NCBI GenBank assembly: GCA_947626545.1
Contig: CANQSS010000017.1
Coordinates: 1-42,396, forward strand
Length of the DNA stretch: 42,396 nt
From: an uncultured Akkermansia sp.
Lineage (GTDB): Bacteria; Verrucomicrobiota; Verrucomicrobiia; Verrucomicrobiales; Akkermansiaceae
Reading direction: 5' to 3'
The translations under genes and the position numbers were made by a program. This document shows, one piece after another, positions 24,548 through 32,727 of the stretch (positions within the stretch are counted from its first letter, which is position 1; each line of letters starts with the position of its first letter). Under the pieces are notes generated by a model that saw only the letters and a program-made list of their open reading frames with translations, was not told where the DNA came from and did no database searches.

Positions 24548-24682
24548 TTTCGTGGCTAAACCAACCATATGACATGGCTGGGACGGAAGAGGTTTCAGTA
24601 CTCAATAGCACGTAAAGTTTTATGGATTTGCCCAAAAATCGCCAACTCCTGCCATTATCATGCTTCCCGTCCATGAAATACA

Positions 24683-24698
24683 TTTTCTTGGGACGGAT
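24683..24698 (+). promoter_or_regulatory. TTTTCTTGGGACGGAT upstream motif, site 2
   Basis: The second exact copy of the 16-nt word, 33 bp upstream of the predicted -35 box of the DUF362 gene. A weaker relative (CTGGGACGGAAG) lies about 100 bp upstream in the same gap, which otherwise shows no feature. Confidence 0.4.
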
Positions 24699-24731
24699 GT
24701 GCTCGAAGGCCCAAATAATTGCTCTTTATGC

Positions 24732-24760
24732 TTGACTTGAAACTCGGGAAGATGTATCCT
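24732..24760 (+). promoter_or_regulatory. Predicted promoter of the DUF362-polyferredoxin operon
   Basis: -35 TTGACT (24732-24737), 17-bp spacer, -10 TATCCT (24755-24760), 9 nt before the ATG at 24770, so probably leaderless. Confidence 0.55.
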
Positions 24761-24769
24761 GTTAGCATC

Positions 24770-25696
24770 ATGCAACGAAGAGACTTCATTAAGCTTGGTT
24801 TCGCTGTGGGTGCAGGTTTTTCCCTCAAGACTCTCAGCGGATTGTTTCCGGCGGCGTGCGCGGATGAAGTGCCCGCTTCTACTGGTACGCCGGCCTTGGT
24901 AGCCGTACGAGGCGGAGATCGCGTGGCTATGCTGGATGCTGCACTGGCCGCGCTCGGTGGCATTGCAGCTTTTGTTAAGCCTGGACAGAGCGTCGTTATC
25001 AAGCCCAACTGCGGCTGGGATAAAGGACCTGAACTGAGTGCCAACACTCATCCTTCTCTGGTGGGGCACATGGTGAAGCTCTGCAAGCAGGCCGGCGCCT
25101 CTAAGGTCGTGGTGTTCGACCATACCTGCGACAACTGGCAGCTCTCCTACCGTAACAGCGGTATCCAGGATGCCGTGGAAGCTGCCGGCGGCGAAATGAT
25201 CAGCGGAGCTGATGAGAGTCTGTACCGCGATCATGATAATCCTGCAGCCCGCAATCTCAAACATGCCAAAGTACATTCTGCCATCTTGGATTCGGACGTC
25301 TTTATCAACATGCCTGTACTCAAACATCACGGCGGCGCCCGCATGACTGCCTGCATGAAGAATGCCATGGGTCTCGTTTGGGATCGCGGCTTCTTCCACA
25401 GCCATGATTTGCATCAATGCATTGCTGACAGTGTTCTGCTTCGTCGAGCTGATCTGAATGTGCTGGATGCCTATGCCCCCATGTTGCGCAACGGTCCTAA
25501 GGGAAAAGATGCCAACGACCTGATTCATACGCAGGCTTTACTGGCCGGTACGGATATTGTGGCAGTGGATGCTGCGGCGTCCAAGTTGCTGGGCAACGCC
25601 GATGGAGATGTTCGCCACATTGATTTAGCCGCCTCCATGGGGCTGGGTGAAAAGGATCTTACCAAAGTAAACATCCGTCGCATCTCTCTTGCCTGA
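24770..25696 (+). CDS. Tat-exported DUF362 protein
   Basis: A protein of 308 residues with a twin-arginine signal (MQRRDFIKLGFAVGAGFSL; cleavage probably after the AACA near residue 28). The rest is a DUF362 domain: VVIKPNCGWDKG, VVVFDHTCDNW, INMPVLKHHGGARMTACMKNAMGLVWDR. DUF362 proteins often accompany or are fused to 4Fe-4S ferredoxins; their reaction is not known. The Tat signal implies that it folds, perhaps with a cofactor, before export. It lies 5 bp before a membrane polyferredoxin gene, so the two probably form one redox unit. The upstream 16-nt motif suggests shared control with ilvB and the RND pump. Confidence 0.85.
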   Translation: MQRRDFIKLGFAVGAGFSLKTLSGLFPAACADEVPASTGTPALVAVRGGDRVAMLDAALAALGGIAAFVKPGQSVVIKPNCGWDKGPELSANTHPSLVGHMVKLCKQAGASKVVVFDHTCDNWQLSYRNSGIQDAVEAAGGEMISGADESLYRDHDNPAARNLKHAKVHSAILDSDVFINMPVLKHHGGARMTACMKNAMGLVWDRGFFHSHDLHQCIADSVLLRRADLNVLDAYAPMLRNGPKGKDANDLIHTQALLAGTDIVAVDAAASKLLGNADGDVRHIDLAASMGLGEKDLTKVNIRRISLA

Positions 25697-25701
25697 GCCG
25701 T

Positions 25702-27450
25702 ATGTGGCGATTTGCACGCATTTTCTGCGCCTCGGTAGTGGGACTGCTTTTCGTGTGGGGCTTCATCAACCTGCACAACGCTGCACCTGCTGATTGGGAG
25801 CATTTCGTTGAGCGCATCCAACTGGTTCCTGCGCTGCTTGGTTCGGTGAGCGGTGTGGCGTGGGCACTTGTCATCCTGGCGCTGCTCTTGGCGCTCACAC
25901 TAGTCTTCGGACGTGTGTATTGCTCCTTTCTCTGCCCGCTCGGCATCGCGCAGGATATCGTCATCCGCCTGCGCCGCATCACGGATCGTCTGCGCGGTAA
26001 GAAACCGACGGGGCCCGGCCGTCGTTACGCACCGCCGGTGCCTTGCGTACGCTACGTCGTTCTGACGCTCGTGATAGTCAGCTCTCTGTTTCTGGGGGCA
26101 GTTGTGCTGGCGTGGTTGGATCCCTACAGCATAGCCGGGCGATTTCTGAGCGGCATCGTGAATCCTCTGGCAGCGGAGCTGACCAATGCGGCAGTGGGAG
26201 AACAAGTAACAGCCCCGGCTTGGGGACGCTATGGCTGGCTGCTGTTGCTTGTGGGCGGGATGTTCCTGTTGCCGCTCATTTTGGCGTGGTGGCGCGGGCG
26301 CCTGTACTGCAATACACTCTGCCCCGTGGGCGCGCTGCTTGGCATACTCTCCCGCCGTCCCCTGATGCGCATCGGCATGGATCCCAACGGCTGCGTACGC
26401 TGTGCCGCCTGTGTACGCGCCTGCAAGGCCCAGTGCATTGACCTGAAGACCTACCGCGTCGATACCTCGCGCTGCATAAATTGCTACGACTGCATCAGCG
26501 CCTGCGAGCACGGTCTGCGTCCGCATCACGTCAACCCTTTCCGCACGCCCGGTTCGGAGTTCTCGCCCGCGCCTCCAAAGAGGGACACGCGTGAAAAGAT
26601 GCCGGCGGACAATTCTCGTCGCGCTTTCATGGGGCTTCTGGCGGCAGGTTTGCCTGTGGTTGCTGCATCACCTGCCATTGCAGCAGGAAGCGAGGAAGGT
26701 GAAGGCAATACGGCCCTTGCTACTTCTCCACCCGGCAGCGTCGGGGTGTCGCGCTTCCTGAGTCACTGTACGGGCTGCGGACTGTGTATAACCGCCTGTC
26801 CCACGCACGTATTGCAACCCTCTACACTTCAGTACGGGTTTTCTGGCTTTTTGAAACCCTATCTGGACTTCACCAAAGGCTTTTGCAACTTCGATTGCAC
26901 TGCCTGCAGCTCTGTGTGCCCGGTGGGTGCCATTTTGCCCCTCTCTCGTTCGGAAAAGCAACGCACGCAGATTGCTCTGGCCTCCTTTCATTCAGAACGC
27001 TGCATCGTACACTGCCACCAAACCGAGTGTGGCGCCTGCACCGAGCACTGTCCCACCAAGGCTTTGAGCACCTTTGAGGGCAAGGTTCCCTCGTGCAAGG
27101 CGGATGTTTGCATAGCCTGCAATGCCTGCGTAGAGGTCTGCCCACAACATGCCATCTCTCTCGTCTCGGATGGTAAGGAGGGAATGCACGCTACGATAGA
27201 TCGCGCCAAATGCGTCGCCTGCGGCAAGTGCGCACGAGTTTGCCCCTCCGGCGCCATGACGAGCAAACGACTGTTGGTGCCCATACTGGATGAAAAGTTG
27301 TGCATTGGCTGCGGCGCTTGTTCTTATGCCTGCCCGGTGCGACCGGAACGCGCCATGCAAATCACCCCGCGCAGTCGCCACCTCACTGCTGAGGTACTCC
27401 GCGAGAAACCTGCGGAAAATCCTGTGAGTACCGACGATTTTCCTTTCTAA
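25702..27450 (+). CDS. Membrane polyferredoxin (NapH/NosR-like plus ferredoxin domains)
   Basis: A protein of 582 residues. The N-terminal third has about four membrane helices and the NapH/NosR/RdxA-type motifs CSFLCPLG and CNTLCPVG. Ferredoxin motifs CVRCAACVRACK and CINCYDCISACE follow. Around residues 305-330 there is a second twin-arginine-like hydrophobic segment (NSRRAFMGLLAAGLPVVAA), then six more cysteine motifs (CTGCGLC, CTACSSVC, CGACTEHC, CIACNAC, CVACGKC, CIGCGAC). It could hold about eight [4Fe-4S] clusters on both faces of the membrane. It should carry electrons, probably from quinol, to or from the DUF362 partner; the terminal acceptor is not apparent. Confidence 0.85.
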   Translation: MWRFARIFCASVVGLLFVWGFINLHNAAPADWEHFVERIQLVPALLGSVSGVAWALVILALLLALTLVFGRVYCSFLCPLGIAQDIVIRLRRITDRLRGKKPTGPGRRYAPPVPCVRYVVLTLVIVSSLFLGAVVLAWLDPYSIAGRFLSGIVNPLAAELTNAAVGEQVTAPAWGRYGWLLLLVGGMFLLPLILAWWRGRLYCNTLCPVGALLGILSRRPLMRIGMDPNGCVRCAACVRACKAQCIDLKTYRVDTSRCINCYDCISACEHGLRPHHVNPFRTPGSEFSPAPPKRDTREKMPADNSRRAFMGLLAAGLPVVAASPAIAAGSEEGEGNTALATSPPGSVGVSRFLSHCTGCGLCITACPTHVLQPSTLQYGFSGFLKPYLDFTKGFCNFDCTACSSVCPVGAILPLSRSEKQRTQIALASFHSERCIVHCHQTECGACTEHCPTKALSTFEGKVPSCKADVCIACNACVEVCPQHAISLVSDGKEGMHATIDRAKCVACGKCARVCPSGAMTSKRLLVPILDEKLCIGCGACSYACPVRPERAMQITPRSRHLTAEVLREKPAENPVSTDDFPF

Positions 27451-27470
27451 CCATATTTGATGCAGAGACC

Positions 27471-27656
27471 GTGCGCTGCATCACCGAAGCTGTCCAGGGG
27501 GCTGTCTCGGCGCTATGTGTATTTGGTCATGCGTTGCCTGAACGGCGAAGGTATAAAAAAGATCGTGAGCTGGGAATTAAATGGATGAGGGCGGCAGCCG
27601 TCAAGGGACAATTCTTTGCATTCGATGAATTGCGCAAGCTTACTGGAGGCAAATAA
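27471..27656 (+). pseudogene. Remnant of a Sel1-repeat gene
   Basis: The frame from GTG 27471 to the stop at 27656 encodes only the tail of a Sel1/TPR-like repeat protein: FGHALPERRRYKKDRELGIKWMRAAAVKGQFFAFDEL has the Sel1 pattern (A-x2-L...D...GIKWMRAAAVKG). A complete Sel1 protein would have a signal peptide and several repeats, and none are found upstream. It follows the polyferredoxin gene by 20 bp and is followed by repeat copy i and a complete Sel1-repeat gene. A short functional peptide cannot be excluded. Confidence 0.45.
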
Positions 27657-27730
27657 TCGCCCCCTTCATGGAGCCTCGCCGAGTTCTCTTACCTATTTAG
27701 GCATCGCAGGTGTCGGACGGATTGTTAATA

Positions 27731-27906
27731 GCAACTCATTTTCTAATGAGTTCGCTCTGGCGGTCATCATGATAATGGATCTAGAGGAATCTCTGCATAC
27801 GTTAATGATCCGAAAAAAAATCTGCGCAACGCGCACATTATTAATAAATCGTACATCGTACATCATACATCGTAAATTGGTAACCGCATTTTCTAATGCG
27901 TTTGCC
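27731..27906 (+). repeat. Dispersed palindromic element, copy i (short form)
   Basis: The left hairpin AACTCATT-TTCT-AATGAGTT (27733-27752) is a variant end also seen in copy b. The body TCATCATGATAATGGATCTAGAGGAATC is nearly identical to copy h. On the minus strand TGCGC-GTT-GCGCA with a run of eight T (27813-27835) looks like a short intrinsic terminator. TACATCG heptamers follow, then the right hairpin GGTAACCGCATT...AATGCGTTTGCC (27879-27906), partly mismatched. The rest of the gap, 27657-27730, shows nothing. Confidence 0.75.
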
Positions 27907-27916
27907 CTTATTCTCG

Positions 27917-27945
27917 TGGACAAGCTGAGAAAAGTGTGCTAAAAA
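27917..27945 (+). promoter_or_regulatory. Predicted promoter of the Sel1-repeat gene
   Basis: -35 TGGACA (27917-27922), 17-bp spacer, -10 TAAAAA (27940-27945, weak), 10 nt before the ATG at 27956. The -35 is the same as that of the ankyrin gene at 12554 and also follows a repeat hairpin (10 bp gap). Confidence 0.45.
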
Positions 27946-27955
27946 TGCTGTTGGT

Positions 27956-28945
27956 ATGCGTAGGAAGGTTGTAGAGTTGCTCGTGATTCTGCTGCTCATC
28001 GGTGGGTCGATAGCGGTGTTGTCGCTTGTAGATTCAGCGGATGCAACCAGACCTGTTCCTCTGCCGCTCGTTACTGACGTCTCCGCCGCAGAGGTTCAAT
28101 TGCGTTATGAGAAGGCTCTTTCCATTCTGAATGACACCACAGTAAATGATGTATCGAGTGTGCCCTGCATGCTGGAAAGTTGCGCAGAGGCAGGGCACGC
28201 TCAAGCAACGCTTTTGCTGCTGGATGTGTATGAGGGCAAGCGCAAGGGAATTGAGGCGGACATGCGCAAAGCTGCTGATTGGGCCAACCGCATTGCCATA
28301 CACTCCCCCAATCGAGCCCTTGCAGCGGAAGCTCGTTTCCGCTTGGCTTGCTACGAGGAGAGGCGCGGTACCCGCCAATCTCTGAAAGAAGCCTTTGACA
28401 ACATGCGACGTGCCGCGGAAATGGGCTCTCCTAAAGCCCAAGCCGAACTCGCCCGTTATCTCATGCGCGGCATCGGCACCGCCCGCAACCCGCAAGCCGC
28501 CATCCGCGTGCTCAAAAAACTTGCAAAGGAAAATCCCGAAGCTCCCAATCTCTTTTTCTATGCGGGCTACATGTACATGAAAGGTCTGGGCATATATGGC
28601 GGTCCAGATTATAAAACGGCCCTTTTCCTCTACGACAAAGGACGCATGCTGCATGATGCACGTGCTACCAACAACCTTGGCCTCATGTATGAACGAGGCA
28701 TGGGAGTGGCTTCAAACCCTGCCAAGGCTTTCCACTACTACCGCATTGCCGCGGAGCTCGGTTGTCGCGAGGCTTCCACCAATATGCAGCGCATGGCTTT
28801 TCGCCTCAAAAAGTCTGCCATCAGCACATGGCAGCAGAGGCTCGCACGCGCTACCTTGCGTGTGTTGCAGGCCTTGCCGCTTGCTCCCGGGCTGCGCAAA
28901 TACTTAGAATCGCCGCTGCAGGCTGCTGCTACCACTCGTTCATGA
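27956..28945 (+). CDS. Sel1-like repeat protein, membrane-anchored or secreted
   Basis: A protein of 329 residues. An N-terminal hydrophobic segment (VVELLVILLLIGGSIAVLSLV, residues 5-25) is a signal anchor. Sel1-type repeats follow, for example FDNMRRAAEMGSPKAQAELARYLMRGIGTARNPQAAIRVLKKLA and TNNLGLMYERGMGVASNPAKAFHYYRIAAELG. Such solenoids scaffold protein complexes; no enzyme motif is present. The stop overlaps the queG start (ATGA), so the two are coupled although no functional link is evident. Confidence 0.85.
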   Translation: MRRKVVELLVILLLIGGSIAVLSLVDSADATRPVPLPLVTDVSAAEVQLRYEKALSILNDTTVNDVSSVPCMLESCAEAGHAQATLLLLDVYEGKRKGIEADMRKAADWANRIAIHSPNRALAAEARFRLACYEERRGTRQSLKEAFDNMRRAAEMGSPKAQAELARYLMRGIGTARNPQAAIRVLKKLAKENPEAPNLFFYAGYMYMKGLGIYGGPDYKTALFLYDKGRMLHDARATNNLGLMYERGMGVASNPAKAFHYYRIAAELGCREASTNMQRMAFRLKKSAISTWQQRLARATLRVLQALPLAPGLRKYLESPLQAAATTRS

Positions 28946-29856
28946 AAGCTGCCCGCCAAGCTGTGCAATACGCTGCCGAGCAACTTGGCTTCTCTGCGCT
29001 CGGCGTAGCTTCAGCTTGCGCTGACCAGGGAGATACGCTGTCCCACTGGCTGCGTGATGGCTGCCATGCAGATATGCACTGGCTGGAGCGTCACTTGCCC
29101 ATGCGGCAAAACCCGGCGTTACTGCTCCCCGGCGTTCGGAGTGTCATCATGCTAACTTACGAATACCCACGGCAGGATGCTCGTTGCGCACCCGGTTCCG
29201 TGGCTCGTTATGCACAAGGGGAGGATTATCACAAGTTACTTGCTCCCAAATTGGCAGATTTGGATGAAACGCTGCAATTATACGGAGGAAACCAAAAATG
29301 CTTTAGCGATTCCGGGCCGGTCAGCGAGCGTTTTTTTGCTGCTGCCGCTGGCTTAGGCTGGATCGGACGGCATGGCCTCCTCGTGCGCCCACGCGGTGGT
29401 TCTTTCTGTTTTCTCTCATGTATTCTCACAACTCTTCCTCTCCCCACAGATAGCCCCGTGCGCAACCACTGCGGTTCTTGCCACCGCTGTGAACAAGCTT
29501 GTCCGACCCATGCTCTTCAAAATGGGCGATGCGATGCTCGTCTCTGCTTAGCTTATTGGACGATTGAGAGCAAACAAACTACTGCACCGCCTGAGATTCA
29601 GGAAGCCCTGCAGGGTCACTTGTATGGCTGTGATGCTTGCCAAGAAGCCTGTCCGTGGAACAGCCTCCCATCCCCTCACGCAGTAGATCCTCATCTGCTT
29701 ATGCCCGCTCGTTTGGCTGCCATGCCGCAGGAAACACTGGCTGACTTGCCAGAGGACGACTGGACGCATTTGATTGCCAATTCTCCCATGCGCCGCACTG
29801 GTTCGGCCCATTTGCGCCGCAATATTCACCGTTTTTCCAATCCATCCCCATCATGA
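28942..29856 (+). CDS. queG: Epoxyqueuosine reductase
   Basis: The last enzyme of queuosine tRNA modification, which reduces epoxyqueuosine in the anticodon loop using cobalamin and two [4Fe-4S] clusters. It has 304 residues. Motifs: DSGPVSERFFAAAAGLGWIGRHGLLVRP in the cobalamin domain, then CGSCHRCEQACPTHAL and CDACQEACPWN for the clusters, with DARLCLAYWTIES between them. Translation starts at ATG 28942, overlapping the Sel1 stop; its own stop overlaps the next start by 4 bp. It is slightly shorter than the E. coli protein at the C-terminus. Confidence 0.92.
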   Translation: MKAARQAVQYAAEQLGFSALGVASACADQGDTLSHWLRDGCHADMHWLERHLPMRQNPALLLPGVRSVIMLTYEYPRQDARCAPGSVARYAQGEDYHKLLAPKLADLDETLQLYGGNQKCFSDSGPVSERFFAAAAGLGWIGRHGLLVRPRGGSFCFLSCILTTLPLPTDSPVRNHCGSCHRCEQACPTHALQNGRCDARLCLAYWTIESKQTTAPPEIQEALQGHLYGCDACQEACPWNSLPSPHAVDPHLLMPARLAAMPQETLADLPEDDWTHLIANSPMRRTGSAHLRRNIHRFSNPSPS

Positions 29857-30659
29857 TTTCTCTGTTTGTTTCGGCTCTGCTTCCTTTGGCTCAATATGGC
29901 TACGACTATGGTGACTATGGCTCCTCAGGTTTTATCCTCCCATCGCACAACGCGTTGAGTTCCTCTTCTCTGATAGGACTCGTCCTCTTGGCCATTGTCA
30001 GTCTTATAGGCTCTTTCGTCCAAAGTCGGATGATGGCGAGCATGAAAAAATTTTCTGCCGAACCCGCCCATCTCACCGGTGCGCAAGTCGCACGCCGTAT
30101 GCTTGACGCCCATGGACTCGCGGATGTACAGATCACCCATGTGGACGGTCAACTTACTGACCACTACAATCCCGCTCAACGCACTGTCAACCTCTCCGAT
30201 GTGGTGTACTCTCAAGCCACGGTTGCGGCCATAGCTGTGGCTGCGCATGAGTGCGGTCACGCTGTGCAACATGCCTCTGCTTACCCATGGCTTGGTCTGC
30301 GCTCGCACATGGTGCCACTGGTAAATATCGGCTCGCGTCTCGGGCAAATTGTGCTCATGCTGGGTCTGGTACTAGCAGCCAGCGGCGGCAGCACGCTTGT
30401 GGCGTGGGTCGGTCTGGGACTTTTCGCCAGCACCACCGTGTTTGCTTTGATCACTCTGCCGGTCGAATTTGATGCGTCTCGTCGTGCCCTTGCGTGGATC
30501 CAAGACTCCGGCATTGTCTCTTATACTGAACACGAGCATGCCAAATCCGCTCTGCGTTGGGCGGCCATGACCTATGTGTCTGCCGCTCTCTCCTCCATAG
30601 CCATGTTGCTCTACTATGCACTGCGCTTGCTGGCAAGTTCCGCTCGTTCTCGCCGTTAA
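29853..30659 (+). CDS. YugP-like membrane zinc metallopeptidase
   Basis: A protein of 268 residues of the zinc-dependent YugP family (Zn_peptidase_2). The motif AHECGHAVQH (His132-Glu133...His136) is the HExxH zinc site, followed by a Glu/Asp-rich third-ligand region (LPVEFDASRRALAWI). There are about four membrane helices (residues 38-58, 165-180, 190-210 and 235-258). It starts in an ATGA-type overlap with queG. Substrates of this family are not known. Confidence 0.85.
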   Translation: MISLFVSALLPLAQYGYDYGDYGSSGFILPSHNALSSSSLIGLVLLAIVSLIGSFVQSRMMASMKKFSAEPAHLTGAQVARRMLDAHGLADVQITHVDGQLTDHYNPAQRTVNLSDVVYSQATVAAIAVAAHECGHAVQHASAYPWLGLRSHMVPLVNIGSRLGQIVLMLGLVLAASGGSTLVAWVGLGLFASTTVFALITLPVEFDASRRALAWIQDSGIVSYTEHEHAKSALRWAAMTYVSAALSSIAMLLYYALRLLASSARSRR

Positions 30660-30671
30660 TTCGCCGCCACC

Positions 30672-30848
30672 ATGAACGTTCCCTGTCTGCTTTTTTCCAT
30701 TCAATGCGAGCCGAGTGGCACGGCTACCCCTGTTGCAGCTCAAGTGACGCTCCATGCAGTATGGAAGGCCATTTGTAGTGCATTGTTGGCGGTGGGTGGT
30801 GTCGAAATTTCACTGCGTTTTATACCGTTTCCATGGCACCGAATGTAG
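30672..30848 (+). CDS. Small open reading frame, doubtful
   Basis: A possible 58-residue product starting 12 bp after the YugP-like gene, with one hydrophobic stretch (VWKAICSALLAVGGVEISL). It has no recognisable family and no ribosome binding site. It fills the gap to the next gene and keeps the same strand, but it may be chance. Confidence 0.25.
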   Translation: MNVPCLLFSIQCEPSGTATPVAAQVTLHAVWKAICSALLAVGGVEISLRFIPFPWHRM

Positions 30849-30898
30849 GACACACTATCGGCTTCCATCTTACCACCAAAAGAGGGAAGATATGCTAC

Positions 30899-31483
30899 GT
30901 GACCCCTCACCAGTGCATGCTTGTTCTCGCGCTTCTCGGCGCCTTTCTCGTCAGCTGCGATGATGCTGATGAGCAGCAGGGTGCCGCGCAGAATATTCCC
31001 ACCTCCATCTCCCGCCCGTCTCCTCAACCAAGCAGAGAATCACTGGATGTGTGTCGCTCCAGTCTCTTCCCTATTCCCACCGAGCTCTCTACGTCCCAGT
31101 CGTACGAACTGTACAGCTCGTACAGTGGCCAGGATATCCGTCAGGTCACCGGCGTATCTGGACGAACTCTTTGGCTTTGCTTTACCGCGCCTTGGTGCCC
31201 CCATTCTGCGGATATGATTCGTGAACTCAAACAGCTCGCCCGAGAAGAGAAGGGGCATGTGCAGGTTGTGGAAGTGAACGCTGATGCCTACCCCGCTCTT
31301 GCGGAGCAATTCCGCATTTCCAAGGTTCCTACTACGCTCCTCTACACGGAAGGCGTGAAGCTGCGAACCATAGAAGGAGCTTACAATGCTGCCAGTTTGC
31401 GCCGCTACCTGCACCGCGTGCTGTCGCGCGATGACGAAGCCCAGGGTTCCCCGGCAGATGCTGTGCTGCGCTCCACCCCTTAA
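30899..31483 (+). CDS. Thioredoxin-fold lipoprotein with a CPHS active site
   Basis: A protein of 194 residues from GTG 30899, chosen because AGAGGGAAG lies 9 nt upstream and the signal peptide then fits; ATG 30917 is the alternative. Residues 1-20 are a lipoprotein signal ending in the lipobox LVSC. After a Ser/Pro-rich linker a thioredoxin fold follows: LWLCFTAPWCPHS with Cys100, the cis-proline loop KVPTTLLY, and the final helix. The active site is C-P-H-S, not C-x-x-C, so it cannot act as a standard dithiol oxidoreductase and is monothiol or non-catalytic. It is lipid-anchored in the envelope. It precedes trpS by 21 bp. Confidence 0.75.
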   Translation: MTPHQCMLVLALLGAFLVSCDDADEQQGAAQNIPTSISRPSPQPSRESLDVCRSSLFPIPTELSTSQSYELYSSYSGQDIRQVTGVSGRTLWLCFTAPWCPHSADMIRELKQLAREEKGHVQVVEVNADAYPALAEQFRISKVPTTLLYTEGVKLRTIEGAYNAASLRRYLHRVLSRDDEAQGSPADAVLRSTP

Positions 31484-31504
31484 CCCATCACCCAGAAAAC
31501 TACC

Positions 31505-32473
31505 ATGCGTTTCCTCACAGGTCTCCAACCCAGCGGTCAACTCCACATCGGCAACTTCTTCGGAGCAATCCTCCCTGCCGTGCAACTCCAGCACAAGGGT
31601 GAGGCCTTCTATTTTATTGCCAACTACCATGCCATGACCACCATGGCTTCCCCTCAAACTTTGCGTGAGAATACCCGCTCTCTCGCCGTAGATTTTCTCG
31701 CATGCGGTCTTGACCCGCAAAAGGCTGTCTTTTTCGAGCAATCTGCCGTCCCGGAGGTGAATGAGTTGGCATGGATTCTCTCCACCCTTTGTCCCATGGG
31801 GCTGTTGGAGCGTTGCCATTCCTACAAGGAGAAAATGGCTCGCGGCATAGCCGCCAACCATGCGCTTTTTGCCTATCCTGTGCTCATGGCTGCAGACATC
31901 CTGCTTTACGACTCGGATGCCGTACCCGTTGGTAAAGATCAAAAACAGCATTTGGAAGTCACCCGAGATCTTGCCGGCAAAATGAACGATACTTTTGGTT
32001 CCGATCTCTTCAAACTTCCCGAGCCTATCATCTCCGAATCCACCGCCGTGGTTCCCGGGTTGGACGGGCAAAAAATGAGCAAGAGCTATGGCAACACTCT
32101 CCCCATCTTCGGCGCAGAAAAAGATATCCGTAAGCTCATTAATAAAAAGATCATCACAGATACCACCCCACTGGAGGATCCCAAACCCACGGACCATTCC
32201 ATTATCCTCGCTCTCTATAAACTGTTCGCCTCCCCGCAGGAATACGACATCATGCTTGCCCACCACCACTCCGGTGGCTTCGGTTACGGACAATTTAAGA
32301 AGGATCTTTTCGAGGCATATTGGGAGTACTTCCGCGACGCTCGTGAGAAACGTGACTGGCTTCTTGCTCATCCCGAATACGTAGATGACGTGCTCCATAC
32401 TGGGGCCGTCCGTGCTCGTGAGGAGGCCTCGCGGACTCTTGCCCGAGTTCGCTCCGCCGTCGGCCTCATTTGA
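31505..32473 (+). CDS. trpS: Tryptophanyl-tRNA synthetase
   Basis: A class I synthetase of 322 residues. It has the HIGH-type motif HIGN (residues 14-17) and KMSKS (about 190-194), plus GLQPSGQLHIGNFFGA and DILLYDSDAVPVGKDQKQHLE, typical of bacterial TrpRS. There is no Shine-Dalgarno sequence (ACCCAGAAAACTACC before the ATG). A strong hairpin follows 35 bp after the stop. A 490-codon frame on the other strand is a shadow. Confidence 0.96.
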   Translation: MRFLTGLQPSGQLHIGNFFGAILPAVQLQHKGEAFYFIANYHAMTTMASPQTLRENTRSLAVDFLACGLDPQKAVFFEQSAVPEVNELAWILSTLCPMGLLERCHSYKEKMARGIAANHALFAYPVLMAADILLYDSDAVPVGKDQKQHLEVTRDLAGKMNDTFGSDLFKLPEPIISESTAVVPGLDGQKMSKSYGNTLPIFGAEKDIRKLINKKIITDTTPLEDPKPTDHSIILALYKLFASPQEYDIMLAHHHSGGFGYGQFKKDLFEAYWEYFRDAREKRDWLLAHPEYVDDVLHTGAVRAREEASRTLARVRSAVGLI

Positions 32474-32508
32474 CTGCTCGTATAAAAAAACAGCGGGTGC
32501 AGGCAGTG

Positions 32509-32534
32509 TCAATTCACGATCCTATGTGAATTGA
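32509..32534 (+). terminator. Hairpin after trpS, probable terminator
   Basis: TCAATTCAC (32509-32517) and GTGAATTGA (32526-32534) form a perfect 9-bp stem with an 8-nt loop; wobble pairs can extend it by three. The T-run after it is weak (TGCTTGCTT). It separates trpS from the ankyrin/M60 cassette. Confidence 0.5.
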
Positions 32535-32680
32535 TGCTTGCTTGGGCGTCGCTTTGCTTGAAGAGCCCATAAGAGGGTAGTTCCTGTTCCCAGATATTCA
32601 GACTTTTGAGGACTCCTTGGATATCCCGGTCCTTCGGATAAGAAAATACATATTCCAACAAAAAAGTGCAAGGAAACTGC

Positions 32681-32709
32681 TTGATGGAGCGTATGGAAAG
32701 TGTTAGTAT
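32681..32709 (+). promoter_or_regulatory. Predicted promoter of the ankyrin/M60 operon
   Basis: -35 TTGATG (32681-32686), 17-bp spacer, -10 TAGTAT (32704-32709). Unlike most genes here, a proper GGAGG (32717-32721) lies 6 nt before the ATG at 32728, so this transcript has a normal leader. Confidence 0.5.
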
Positions 32710-32727
32710 GGACTCTGGAGGCATATC

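Noticed and set aside
24620..25528. A 302-codon frame opposite the DUF362 gene
   Set aside because: It runs opposite a protein with clear DUF362 and Tat motifs and through its promoter; no domain is visible.
27764..27942. A short frame through repeat copies d, h and i giving similar peptides (SYI..R.SYI, KRIS)
   Set aside because: The similarity follows from near-identical DNA. Copy j has an early stop in this frame, and no ribosome binding site or codon-position bias is seen.
31040..32512. A 490-codon open frame opposite the thioredoxin-like gene and trpS
   Set aside because: It crosses two real genes and the space between them and has no family features.
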